Shown piece by piece: positions 1 to 6,219 of a DNA stretch of 15,391 nucleotides (positions are counted from its first letter, which is position 1; every line of letters begins with the position of its first letter). Position numbers and translations under genes: made by a program. The notes below the pieces were generated by a model, which worked only from the letters and a program-made list of their open reading frames with translations, searched no databases and was not told where the DNA came from. Source of the stretch: SFWF01 sp045539095 (GTDB lineage: Bacteria; Bacillota; Clostridia; Oscillospirales; Acutalibacteraceae); contig JAZQER010000015.1 in the NCBI GenBank assembly GCA_045539095.1, forward strand, positions 1-15,391, given 5' to 3'.

Positions 1-1
1 C

Positions 2-29
2 GGCTGACAGAATTCTGATTCTGTCAGCC
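2..29 (-). terminator. Probable thrS terminator hairpin
   Basis: Perfect 12-bp inverted repeat (ggctgacagaat / attctgtcagcc) with a 4-nt loop, 14 bases beyond the thrS stop codon. It would end the thrS transcript. The expected U tract on the minus strand falls outside the window, so the intrinsic terminator call is incomplete. Confidence 0.6.
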
Positions 30-43
30 ATAAGCTTAGTTAT

Positions 44-1981
44 TTAAATCTTTTTTGTGTCAATTTCTTCCTTGCAGCGTGCCTTGAAGTCGGCGAGACT
101 CATTGAGCCAAGGTCGCCGTTTTCACCGCGGCCGCGGACTGAAACGGTGCCGTCTTCACACTCCTTGTCACCGACGGTGAGCATATAGGGCAGTCTTTGC
201 AGTCTCGCTTCGCGTATCTTATAGCCGATTTTCTCGTTTCTGGAGTCGACCTCTACACGCATACCCATCTCTTCAAGCGCCTTTTTCACTTCATAGGCAT
301 AGTCGTGATGGCGGTCGGCAATCGGCAGGATTCTTACCTGCTCGGGAGCGAGCCAGAGGGGGAATGCGCCGGCATACTTTTCAATAAGCAGAGCGAGTGT
401 TCTCTCATAGCAGCCGATAGAGGTGCGGTGAATGATATAGGGGTTTTTCTTCTCACCGTCACGGTCGGTGTATTCCATACCGAACTTTTCGGCAAGCATC
501 TGGTCGATCTGAATGGTGATGAGGGTGTCCTCCTTGCCGTGAACATTCTTAATCTGAATGTCGAGTTTCGGTCCGTAGAACGCCGCCTCGCCAACACCAA
601 TCTTGTAGGGAATCTCAAGATGGTCAAGGATACGCTTCATAACTCCCTGAGCCTCATCCCACTGATCCTCGGTTCCAATGTATTTCTCGCGGTTATCGGG
701 ATCCCACTGTGAGAAGCGGTAGGATACATCCTCGTAAAGACCGAGAGTTTTGAGCATAAAGATACACAGGTCTAAACAACCCTTAAACTCATCCTCTAAC
801 TGTTCGGGGGTGCACATAAGGTGACCTTCCGAGATAGTGAACTGGCGTACTCGGATGAGACCGTGCATCTCGCCCGAGTCCTCATTTCTGAAAAGGGTAG
901 AGGTCTCGTTATAGCGAAGGGGCAGGTCTCGGTAGGAACGCGGACGGTTGAGATAAGCCTGATACTGGAAGGGACAGGTCATCGGGCGAAGAGCAAAGCA
1001 TTCCTTAGTCTCATCGGTGGGGTCACCCATAACGAACATACCGTCAAGATAATGGTCCCAGTGGCCCGAAATCTTATAAAGGTCGCTCTTTGCCATAAGG
1101 GGAGTCTTTGTAAGAAGCCAACCGCGCTTTTGCTCCTCATCCTCAACAAAGCGCTGTAGAAGCTGAATAACGCGGGCACCCTTCGGGAGCATAATTGGAA
1201 GTCCCTGACCTATATATTCGCTGGTTGTAAACAGCTCTAATTCTCTGCCTATCTTATTGTGGTCGCGCTTTTTAGCTTCCTCAATGCGAGCGATATGCTC
1301 ATCAAGCTCAGTCTGCTTCGGAAAGGCGGTGCCGTAGATACGCTGGAGCATCTTGTTGTCGGAATTTCCGCGCCAATAAGCACCCGTTGCGCTGGTCAGC
1401 TTGAATGCCTTAACAAGACCTGTGGACATCAGATGTGCGCCGGCACAAAGGTCTGTAAACTCTCCCTGACGGTAAAGGCTTATAACTGAACCTTCGGGTA
1501 AATCACGGATAAGCTCAACCTTATAGGGCTCTGACTTGTCCTCGAAGAACTTAACTGCTTCATTAAAGGGGAGTGTGAAACGCTCTAAAGGAAGATTTTC
1601 CTTAACTATTTTTTTCATTTCACTCTCGATTTTGGTGAGGTCATCAGGAGTGAATTTAACCTCGGAATCAATATCATAGTAAAAGCCGTCATCAACAGCG
1701 GGTCCGATAGCAAGCTTTGCCTCGGGATAAAGACGCTTTACTGCCTGTGCTAAAATGTGGCTTGCAGTATGTCGGTAGGTCCAACGACCGTAGTCATCCT
1801 CAAAGGTTAAAAGCTCGACCGAGTCGCCGTCGTGAAGTACGGTGCGTAAATCGGCATTTTCTCCGTTAATACGAGCGGCGCAGACATTCTTAAAAAAACC
1901 GCCGCCGAATGATTTTGCGATATCATAAGGGTTCATACCCTCATCAAACTCTCTGACATCGCCGCGTAAACTGATTTTCAT
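44..1981 (-). CDS. thrS: Threonine--tRNA ligase (ThrRS)
   Basis: Cytoplasmic class II aminoacyl-tRNA synthetase that charges tRNA-Thr using ATP and threonine; 645 residues, normal full length. Domains in order: N-terminal TGS domain (about 1-60); editing domain with the HxxxH motif at His71/His75 and Cys179/His183 completing the metal site; catalytic core from about 245 with Zn ligands Cys336, His387 and His518; class II motif 2 around RYNETSTLFRNE (357-367) and motif 3 around HRTSIGCYERT (518-528); C-terminal anticodon-binding domain from about 545. The CPFQ form of the zinc-site loop and GCYER in motif 3 fit the subgroup of ThrRS seen in many Clostridia (family knowledge). The ATG at 1981 follows a clear cggagg ribosome site. 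The gene is monocistronic, controlled by its own T-box leader upstream (2126-2368), with an interspersed repeat inserted in the 5' UTR. Confidence 0.98.
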   Translation of the reverse strand: MKISLRGDVREFDEGMNPYDIAKSFGGGFFKNVCAARINGENADLRTVLHDGDSVELLTFEDDYGRWTYRHTASHILAQAVKRLYPEAKLAIGPAVDDGFYYDIDSEVKFTPDDLTKIESEMKKIVKENLPLERFTLPFNEAVKFFEDKSEPYKVELIRDLPEGSVISLYRQGEFTDLCAGAHLMSTGLVKAFKLTSATGAYWRGNSDNKMLQRIYGTAFPKQTELDEHIARIEEAKKRDHNKIGRELELFTTSEYIGQGLPIMLPKGARVIQLLQRFVEDEEQKRGWLLTKTPLMAKSDLYKISGHWDHYLDGMFVMGDPTDETKECFALRPMTCPFQYQAYLNRPRSYRDLPLRYNETSTLFRNEDSGEMHGLIRVRQFTISEGHLMCTPEQLEDEFKGCLDLCIFMLKTLGLYEDVSYRFSQWDPDNREKYIGTEDQWDEAQGVMKRILDHLEIPYKIGVGEAAFYGPKLDIQIKNVHGKEDTLITIQIDQMLAEKFGMEYTDRDGEKKNPYIIHRTSIGCYERTLALLIEKYAGAFPLWLAPEQVRILPIADRHHDYAYEVKKALEEMGMRVEVDSRNEKIGYKIREARLQRLPYMLTVGDKECEDGTVSVRGRGENGDLGSMSLADFKARCKEEIDTKKI

Positions 1982-2002
1982 ATTTTCAAACCTCCGGTTT
2001 TA

Positions 2003-2125
2003 AAATTAGTGCAGAATGCAAAGCGCACAGCGCAAAATTAAGGAGTTCGCTTTGCGAACAAATATATAATGGTCGGCTTCGCCGACACCTAAACTTTGCA
2101 TTTTGCATTTTGCGCTTTGCATTAA
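2003..2125. repeat. Palindromic heptad-arm element 1 (in thrS 5' UTR)
   Basis: Noncoding, MITE-like palindrome. Both ends consist of degenerate 7-bp tandem repeats: the right arm (about 2094-2122) reads tttgcat, tttgcat, tttgcgc, tttgcat, and the left arm (about 2008-2037) is the inverted equivalent. Between the arms are two perfect hairpins, gttcgc/gcgaac (2045-2059) and gtcggc/gccgac (2072-2086), separated by an AT-rich stretch. The architecture matches elements 2 and 3, with a different arm sequence. It lies between the T-box terminator and the thrS ribosome site, so it is part of the thrS leader RNA when read-through occurs. Confidence 0.65.
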
Positions 2126-2368
2126 AAATAGCCTCGTCCCGAAAGAGTCGGGACGAGGCTTTGAAAAACAAAACTCCGCGGTTCCACCCGCATTGCACAA
2201 ACTGAAAATTTGTGCCGCTTTAAACCCTTAACGCGGGTCAGCCGTTTTGCTCATCACAAACACTCCGAGGTGGTGTTCACGTAAAATCTCTTTATCGGGC
2301 TTCCAGCCGCCGACCCGACTCTCTTTAAAAGAAACAGACACGCTACTGTCCTCATCAACGCTTTATAC
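2126..2368 (-). ncRNA. T-box leader, threonine-specific
   Basis: Cis-acting RNA that senses uncharged tRNA-Thr and controls thrS by transcription antitermination. Read on the minus strand it has, in order: a Stem I start with gatgaggacagtagcg (ends near 2341); an AGAGAG-type stretch and GGCTGGAAG apical element (about 2300-2322); the specifier loop tgaac-ACC-acc-tcggag, with specifier codon ACC (Thr) at 2274-2272; the highly conserved T-box core gggtggaaccgcgg (2189-2176); and an intrinsic terminator at 2160-2130. The specifier matches the downstream gene. The start is set from the promoter at 2375-2403 and is approximate. Confidence 0.95.
2130..2160 (-). terminator. T-box regulatory terminator of thrS
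   Basis: Perfect 12-13 bp stem (agcctcgtcccga / tcgggacgaggct read on the minus strand, loop ctctt), followed on that strand by a short U-rich run (atttttaa). It competes with the antiterminator formed by the T-box core at 2176-2189. Confidence 0.9.
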
Positions 2369-2374
2369 ATCTGT

Positions 2375-2403
2375 ATTTTATAACTCTTTTTCAGAAATGT
2401 CAA
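2375..2403 (-). promoter_or_regulatory. Sigma-A promoter of the thrS T-box transcript
   Basis: On the minus strand: -35 TTGACA (2403-2398), 17-bp spacer, -10 TAAAAT (2380-2375). It places the RNA start near 2368, just before T-box Stem I. It is back to back with the promoter of the Dabb gene; the two -35 boxes are 7 bp apart. Confidence 0.85.
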
Positions 2404-2410
2404 TAATTTA

Positions 2411-2439
2411 TTGAAGTTTTCATCTTTTTAATGTATTAT
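2411..2439 (+). promoter_or_regulatory. Sigma-A promoter of the Dabb gene
   Basis: -35 TTGAAG (2411-2416), 17-bp spacer, -10 TATTAT (2434-2439). It shows that the in-frame ATG at 2431 lies inside the promoter and cannot be the translation start. Confidence 0.8.
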
Positions 2440-2469
2440 ATTAGAGAAAAGGGAAAGGGGAAAAAGGAA

Positions 2470-2763
2470 ATGGTTAAACATATGATTATATGGAAGTTGA
2501 AGCCTGAATTCGACACGCCCGAGCAAAAAGCTGAGATAAAAGAAAAATTAGAGGGGCTTGTAGGTAAAATCGACGGACTTGTTTCTATGAATATTCTGAC
2601 CGATGGCTTCGAGTCATCAAGCGGTTCACTTATGATGGATTCGACGTTTGAATCCGAAGCGGCGCTTAAGGCTTATCAGGCACATCCCTTGCACAAAGAG
2701 ATTGCCGTAAACCTTGTCCGCCCGAGCATCGATGCTCGACTCTCGTTCGACTTTAATGAATAA
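2470..2763 (+). CDS. Dabb family (stress-responsive A/B barrel) protein
   Basis: 97-residue soluble protein matching the dimeric alpha/beta barrel family known as Dabb (stress-responsive A/B barrel). Visible family features are the N-terminal MVKHMIIWKLKPE strand, an amphipathic helix after it (about 20-38), a central strand with FESS (about 53-56), and the F(E)SEAALKAYQAHPLHKE helix near 68-84 that packs under the barrel. Members act as small cytoplasmic homodimers; substrates are mostly unknown and no catalytic residue can be named here. The ATG at 2470 is preferred over one at 2431 because the latter overlaps the -10 box, and because of the purine-rich aaaggggaaaaagg leader. Single-gene transcript. 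The last two codons (gaa taa) run into a hairpin resembling the local repeat family. Confidence 0.88.
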   Translation: MVKHMIIWKLKPEFDTPEQKAEIKEKLEGLVGKIDGLVSMNILTDGFESSSGSLMMDSTFESEAALKAYQAHPLHKEIAVNLVRPSIDARLSFDFNE

Positions 2764-2783
2764 TTTCGTTGCCGTAAGGCAAC
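2755..2783. repeat. Possible remnant of the heptad/hairpin repeat family
   Basis: The string aatgaataatttcg (which supplies the Dabb stop codon) followed by the hairpin gttgcc-gtaa-ggcaac (2768-2783) resembles the edge and hairpin of element 3 at 4697-4749. No second arm is visible, so it may be a fragment or chance. The hairpin has no U tract and is a weak terminator candidate for the Dabb gene. Confidence 0.35.
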
Positions 2784-2829
2784 ACGATTCCCTCGGCCCT
2801 TGGCCCTGATGAACAAAAGGTGAGTGATT

Positions 2830-2895
2830 ATGAATACAACTTTATACATCGTCGTGCCATCGCCTTCCCCGCTGGAGAAGGCAGTAATATTATGA
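2830..2895 (+). pseudogene. Duplicated 5' end of the glycosyltransferase gene
   Basis: A 22-codon frame (ATG 2830, TGA 2893) whose first ten residues, MNTTLYIVVP, repeat the start of the glycosyltransferase at 2911 (MNTILYIVVP). About 30 bp are nearly identical (2830-2859 versus 2911-2940, one clear mismatch), and a similar ggtgag/ggtgat ribosome site precedes each. After the shared part the sequence changes to an imperfect palindrome (gccttcccc / ggagaaggc, about 2863-2883) and stops. It looks like an insertion that displaced the old start, with the gene start regenerated by duplication. It may still be translated as a 21-residue upstream peptide. Confidence 0.5.
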
Positions 2896-2910
2896 ATTTT
2901 AGGTGATAGG

Positions 2911-3861
2911 ATGAATACAATTTTATACATCGTCGTGCCCTGCTATAATGAGCAGGAGGTTTTGCCGCTGACCTCACAGATATTTATTAAAAAACTTGAA
3001 GAGTTGTCTGACTACGGCAAGATAAGCAGAGAGAGCCGCGTTCTTTTCGTTAATGACGGAAGCCGCGACGCGACATGGAATATAATTACAGAATTAAGCG
3101 AGACATATGATTGGGTAGAGGGTATCAGTCTGTCCCGAAATCGCGGACATCAGAACGCACTGCTCGCTGGTCTTATGTATGCAAAGGACCGCGCAGATAT
3201 TACTATTTCGATAGATGCCGACGGTCAGGACGATATAAATGCTATGGATGAAATGGTGGACGCCTACCTTAACGGCTGTGAGGTTGTTTACGGTGTCCGC
3301 GCCGAGAGAAAAACCGACACATTCTTTAAGCGTGCGACCGCCGAGGGCTTTTATAAGATAATGAAATTTATGGGCGCAGAGGTGGTATTTAATCACGCTG
3401 ATTACAGACTTTTATCCAAGCGTGCGCTCGAAGCACTTTCAAACTATAAAGAGGTAAATATCTTCCTTCGCGGAATGGTGCCGCTTGTCGGTTTTAAGAG
3501 CACCAGCGTTTTCTATGACCGTGCTGAGCGCCTTGCGGGCAAGAGCAAATATCCGCTCAAAAAAATGCTGTCGCTTGCCTGGAGCGGAATTACAAGCCTT
3601 TCTGTAAAGCCGATACATTTTGTTACCTTCCTCGGTATGTTATTCTCGGTGCTCGGCTTTATTGGTTGTATTTGGGCGGTAATAATGGCGCTTCTTGAGA
3701 GTACGGTTGCAGGCTGGGCAAGTACCGTTTGCATAATCTGCTTGCTCGGCGGTATACAGCTTTTATCACTTGGAATAATAGGTGAGTATATCGGAAAGAT
3801 ATATCTTGAGACCAAGGCAAGACCGCGATATATTATTGAAGAAGAAACAGACCACGAGTAG
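2911..3861 (+). CDS. GtrB/DPM1-like polyprenyl-phosphate glycosyltransferase
   Basis: 316-residue family 2 glycosyltransferase of the GtrB type, which transfers a sugar from a nucleotide sugar to polyprenyl phosphate at the inner face of the membrane. The N-terminal GT-A fold shows the VPCYNEQEVL motif (9-18), VNDGSRD (47-53) and the metal-binding DAD within SIDADGQDD (100-108). The amphipathic region with FFKRATAEGFYKIMKF (about 137-152) is typical of the family. Two C-terminal membrane helices (about 231-257 and 265-292) and the terminal GEYIGKIYLETKARPRYI segment match GtrB-like enzymes. The sugar and the final acceptor cannot be told from sequence; no flippase or acceptor-modifying partner lies beside it. 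The start has an aggtgatagg leader. The stop codon is inside the terminator hairpin. Confidence 0.93.
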   Translation: MNTILYIVVPCYNEQEVLPLTSQIFIKKLEELSDYGKISRESRVLFVNDGSRDATWNIITELSETYDWVEGISLSRNRGHQNALLAGLMYAKDRADITISIDADGQDDINAMDEMVDAYLNGCEVVYGVRAERKTDTFFKRATAEGFYKIMKFMGAEVVFNHADYRLLSKRALEALSNYKEVNIFLRGMVPLVGFKSTSVFYDRAERLAGKSKYPLKKMLSLAWSGITSLSVKPIHFVTFLGMLFSVLGFIGCIWAVIMALLESTVAGWASTVCIICLLGGIQLLSLGIIGEYIGKIYLETKARPRYIIEEETDHE

Positions 3862-3871
3862 TGGTCTGTTT
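3845..3871 (+). terminator. Terminator of the glycosyltransferase gene
   Basis: Perfect 11-bp stem (aaacagaccac / gtggtctgttt) with a 5-nt loop, followed by ttttcttt. The gene's stop codon (3859-3861) lies in the loop. Confidence 0.88.
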
Positions 3872-3876
3872 TCTTT

Positions 3877-4028
3877 AGTGAATAATTAATAATGAATAAT
3901 GAATAATTTTGGTGTTCCCTTCGGGAACGAACATAATTACGATACGAAAACAAATAGATTTACCTCGTATCGTAAATATATCGTGGCGAAGCCACACATT
4001 AATTATTAATTATTCGTTATTCACTATT
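3877..4028. repeat. Palindromic heptad-arm element 2
   Basis: Element of about 150 bp between two convergent genes. The left arm (3878-3908) is degenerate 7-bp tandem repeats of the gaataat type; the right arm (about 3999-4028) is the inverted version (aattatt, aattatt, cgttatt, cactatt). Inside are three hairpins: gttccc/gggaac (3914-3928), a 10-bp stem ttacgatacg/cgtatcgtaa (3937-3946 with 3966-3975), and gtggc/gccac (3983-3995). Same layout as element 1, with a different arm sequence. The right arm overlaps the last codon and stop of the minus-strand gene ending at 4017. Confidence 0.65.
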
Positions 4029-4667
4029 CATTTTCCTGTTTGCCCGTACTATCATCGCAACGGCGACGATTATTACAATAATGCATACGGCAAAGCCAAC
4101 TATGGAATTGAGGGTACGCCGAAGCTCAGCATCACTGCAGAAGCGGTCGAGCAGAGCAGTCTGCAGTGAAAACATCGACATCATCGCGACCGACATATTA
4201 AGGCTCTTTGATGCCGAAAGCAAAGGATCATCAATTTGTCCTATACGTCTGGCATCTATTATCGCTGTAATGACCCTGTAAAGGGTATAGCCGCCGAAGA
4301 TCCATATGAGGTATCCTGAATATTCAGCCACCTTGTCATACTTTATTATGATAATAACAATGACCGCCATTGAAAGATTAAGGAGCATTAGAAGCTTTCC
4401 GCATCTTTTGTAGCTTAAAAGCGCTTTTATGCGCACGCTTTTCTTATTCATCAGATTTTTGAGTCGCAAATCTGTCCTTATCAGCAGAAATTTTATTGTG
4501 CATAGCAGAATATAGTAAAGGGCAACTGCGCCAAACCATACAGACTTATAAATTATACCTGTAGTGAGCTTGAAGACGGCATATAGAATATTGAAGAAAA
4601 AACCGCAATATAACCCAACCCTCGCCCTTTGCTCAGGTGAGTTTAAAAAGATGTTAAACGATCGCAA
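4017..4667 (-). CDS. Hypothetical multi-pass membrane protein
   Basis: Function not recognised. The protein is about 216-219 residues, with roughly five to six hydrophobic segments. An N-terminal region holds GLYCGFFFNILYAVFKLTTG and WFGAVALYYILLCTIKFLL, with a conserved-looking spacing of aromatic and small residues; a central pair follows (LLMLLNLSMAVIVIIII; YSGYLIWIFGGYTLYRVITAI), and a final helix lies near the C terminus (SIVGFAVCIIVIIVAVAMIV). It should sit in the cytoplasmic membrane; no catalytic motif is visible. The start is unsettled: a GTG at 4676 is in frame but lacks a ribosome site, whereas aaaggtga just upstream of the TTG at 4667 is well placed, so 4667 is given. The C-terminal residues and stop lie in the arm of element 2. 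It is divergent from the GntR/ABC operon; a link to that operon is only positional. Confidence 0.75.
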   Translation of the reverse strand: MRSFNIFLNSPEQRARVGLYCGFFFNILYAVFKLTTGIIYKSVWFGAVALYYILLCTIKFLLIRTDLRLKNLMNKKSVRIKALLSYKRCGKLLMLLNLSMAVIVIIIIKYDKVAEYSGYLIWIFGGYTLYRVITAIIDARRIGQIDDPLLSASKSLNMSVAMMSMFSLQTALLDRFCSDAELRRTLNSIVGFAVCIIVIIVAVAMIVRANRKMNSE

Positions 4668-4696
4668 ATATATCACCTTTTAATATTATGTGTATG

Positions 4697-4749
4697 TAAT
4701 AACGAATAATGAGTAATGAATAATTTCGGTGTTTCGGCAAAGCCGAAAC
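4697..4749. repeat. Half copy of the heptad/hairpin element (element 3)
   Basis: Heptad arm (cgaataa, tgagtaa, tgaataa; about 4703-4723) followed by the perfect hairpin gtttcggc-aaa-gccgaaac (4731-4749) and an AT/T-rich run. There is no opposite arm, so it is a half or decayed copy. It lies between the divergent membrane-protein gene and the GntR operon promoter. Confidence 0.5.
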
Positions 4750-4770
4750 GATATATTTTTTTAGTTTTTC

Positions 4771-4841
4771 ATTAAAACCTCTTGACAAAAAGGTTTTAAT
4801 GGTGTATTATGCAACTGTACTAAGCGTAATAGTACAGTTGC
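4771..4841 (+). promoter_or_regulatory. Promoter and double palindromic operator of the GntR-ABC operon
   Basis: Consensus sigma-A promoter: -35 TTGACA (4782-4787), 17-bp spacer, -10 TATTAT (4805-4810). Two perfect inverted repeats flank or cover it. The first is attaaaacct (4771-4780) with aggttttaat (4791-4800), centred on the -35 box. The second is gcaactgtact (4811-4821) with agtacagttgc (4831-4841), covering the start-site region. A tgtact/agtaca half-site pair is plausible for a YtrA-type GntR dimer, so autoregulation is the simplest reading (inference). Confidence 0.8.
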
Positions 4842-4870
4842 AACAAAATTGAGACGAAGGGAGATATAGC

Positions 4871-5233
4871 GTGATAACCATAGACTATCGAAGCCGCGTG
4901 CCGATATACGACCAGATAGTAAACGGTATAATCCGCCTTAAAACGGTGGGCGTTTTAAAGGCTGACGATAAGCTTCCGAGCGTCCGTCAGTTGGCAAATG
5001 AGCTTCGCATTAATCCCAATACGGTGCAGAAGGCATACGCAATTCTTGAAACCGACGGTATTATATATTCTGTATCGGGCAAGGGGTCGTTCATATCGGG
5101 TGACTCTGCCGCGGATACGGCACTTTATGCCGCCGCTTGTACTGATTTTGAAAAGGCTGTAAAGGAAGCGGTCTATAGGGGATTGGGCAAGGACACCATT
5201 ATACAAATAATAGAAAAGGTGTTTGAAAAATGA
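4871..5233 (+). CDS. GntR-family transcriptional regulator, YtrA subfamily
   Basis: 120-residue DNA-binding protein. The N-terminal winged helix-turn-helix (about 8-75) has the GntR signature: YDQIVNGIIRLKTVGVLKAD, then DKLPSVRQLANEL, then the recognition region INPNTVQKAYAILETDG and the wing with GKGSFI. The short helical tail (about 85-120) with no ligand domain is characteristic of the YtrA subfamily, which commonly represses a linked ABC transporter operon. GTG start at 4871, 7 nt after agggag. It is the first gene of an operon with a small membrane peptide, an ATPase and a permease; the next start overlaps its stop. The palindromes at 4771-4841 are the likely binding sites. The inducing signal is unknown; cell-envelope stress is typical for relatives. 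Confidence 0.92.
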   Translation: MITIDYRSRVPIYDQIVNGIIRLKTVGVLKADDKLPSVRQLANELRINPNTVQKAYAILETDGIIYSVSGKGSFISGDSAADTALYAAACTDFEKAVKEAVYRGLGKDTIIQIIEKVFEK

Positions 5234-5316
5234 GGATAATTAAAGTACTCGTTGCGGCTTTGCTTTTGGTATCTGCCGCAATCACTTCGATTATATTATA
5301 TAAAAGGAGGAAATGA
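5230..5316 (+). CDS. 28-residue single-pass membrane peptide
   Basis: Short open frame (ATG 5230, TGA 5314-5316) whose start overlaps the GntR stop codon as ATGA, an arrangement typical of translational coupling. The product begins MRIIKVLVAALLLVSAAI, has one hydrophobic helix (about 4-24) and ends in a basic tail, YKRRK. It fills almost exactly the gap between regulator and ATPase, and its last codons contain the aggagg ribosome site of the ATPase. It has no internal ribosome site beyond coupling. It may be a small subunit of the transporter, or a leader whose translation opens the ATPase start. No homologue is recognised. Confidence 0.55.
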   Translation: MRIIKVLVAALLLVSAAITSIILYKRRK

Positions 5317-5319
5317 CAG

Positions 5320-6219
5320 ATGATAACGATAACTGAGCTAAGTAAAAAGTTTGACGATTTTGTTGCTCTTGACAATATATCGGTAGAGTTTAAGGAAGGT
5401 GCTATATACGGTCTTGTCGGATCTAACGGGTCGGGCAAAAGTACTCTTCTGCGTACTATCACAGGGGTCTATTATCCCGATAACGGCTCGATAAAGGTCG
5501 ATGGCGAGGAAGTATTTGATAACCCATCGGTAAAGAGCAGGATATTCTTTTTACCCGACCAACCTTACTTTTTTAAAGGAGCAAATCTTAATGAGATGTC
5601 CTATTTTTATGAGAGTATGTATAACTCCTTCAGCCGTAAACGGTACGAGCATCTTACACAGGTGTTTCCTCTTTCCAAAACAGACAAGATAGATAATATG
5701 TCAAAGGGAATGCAGCGTCAGGCGGCGTTGATATTAGCCCTTTCGACAAGTCCTAAATATCTGCTTTTGGATGAAGCCTTTGACGGACTTGACCCCGTTA
5801 TGAGAAATGTCCTTAAAAGCCTGCTTATTGACGGTATTGAAAATACTGGTATGACCGCAATAATATCCTCTCATAATCTCCGCGAGCTTGAGGACCTCTG
5901 CGATCACATCGCCCTTATACATAAGGGACATATCGTGGTGTCGGGCGCACTGGAATCGGTACGCGGTACGACACATAAAATTCAGGCGGCATTTAAAACT
6001 TTGCCCGCTGAGATAAAATTTGACGGACTTAACATCCTTAAAGCTGAAAAGACAGGCTCGCTTATACAGATGATCGTGAAGGGCGATATTGACGAGATAT
6101 TAGCCCATATAAACTCTCTCGACCCGATATTCTGCGAGGTTATCGAGCCCTCTTTAGAGGAGCTGTTTATCTATGAAATGGAGGTAGAAGGCTATGACGT
6201 CGGCAATATCCTTAAATAA
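5320..6219 (+). CDS. ABC transporter ATP-binding protein
   Basis: 299-residue ATPase subunit that energises the membrane partner encoded next. Walker A GSNGSGKST (34-42), Q-loop Gln81 in LPDQPY, ABC signature MSKGMQRQ (127-134), Walker B YLLLDEA (147-153) followed by the DGLD D-loop, and switch His185 in SSHN. All catalytic elements are intact. The signature reads SKGMQ rather than LSGGQ, common in ABC-2 type ATPases of the YtrB/BcrA class. The C-terminal 80 residues form a regulatory tail. ATG at 5320 preceded by aggagg. The last 26 bases overlap the permease gene, indicating coupled expression. The substrate is not predictable; linkage to a YtrA-type regulator suggests an envelope-stress or antimicrobial-response transporter (inference). 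Confidence 0.95.
   Translation: MITITELSKKFDDFVALDNISVEFKEGAIYGLVGSNGSGKSTLLRTITGVYYPDNGSIKVDGEEVFDNPSVKSRIFFLPDQPYFFKGANLNEMSYFYESMYNSFSRKRYEHLTQVFPLSKTDKIDNMSKGMQRQAALILALSTSPKYLLLDEAFDGLDPVMRNVLKSLLIDGIENTGMTAIISSHNLRELEDLCDHIALIHKGHIVVSGALESVRGTTHKIQAAFKTLPAEIKFDGLNILKAEKTGSLIQMIVKGDIDEILAHINSLDPIFCEVIEPSLEELFIYEMEVEGYDVGNILK

Noticed and set aside
197..712. 171-codon plus-strand open frame inside thrS
   Set aside because: Antisense shadow of a certain gene; no ribosome site or family features. The other long opposite-strand frames in thrS, holB, trpS, ricT and the LOG gene were rejected likewise.
1986..2200. Minus-strand frames of 64-70 codons upstream of thrS
   Set aside because: They run through the T-box terminator and the heptad repeats; apparent protein sequence is repeat translation.
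3513..3953. 146-codon minus-strand frame overlapping the glycosyltransferase and element 2
   Set aside because: Antisense to a clear gene, and its N-terminal part is translated repeat (YSLFIINYSL). No promoter or ribosome site.
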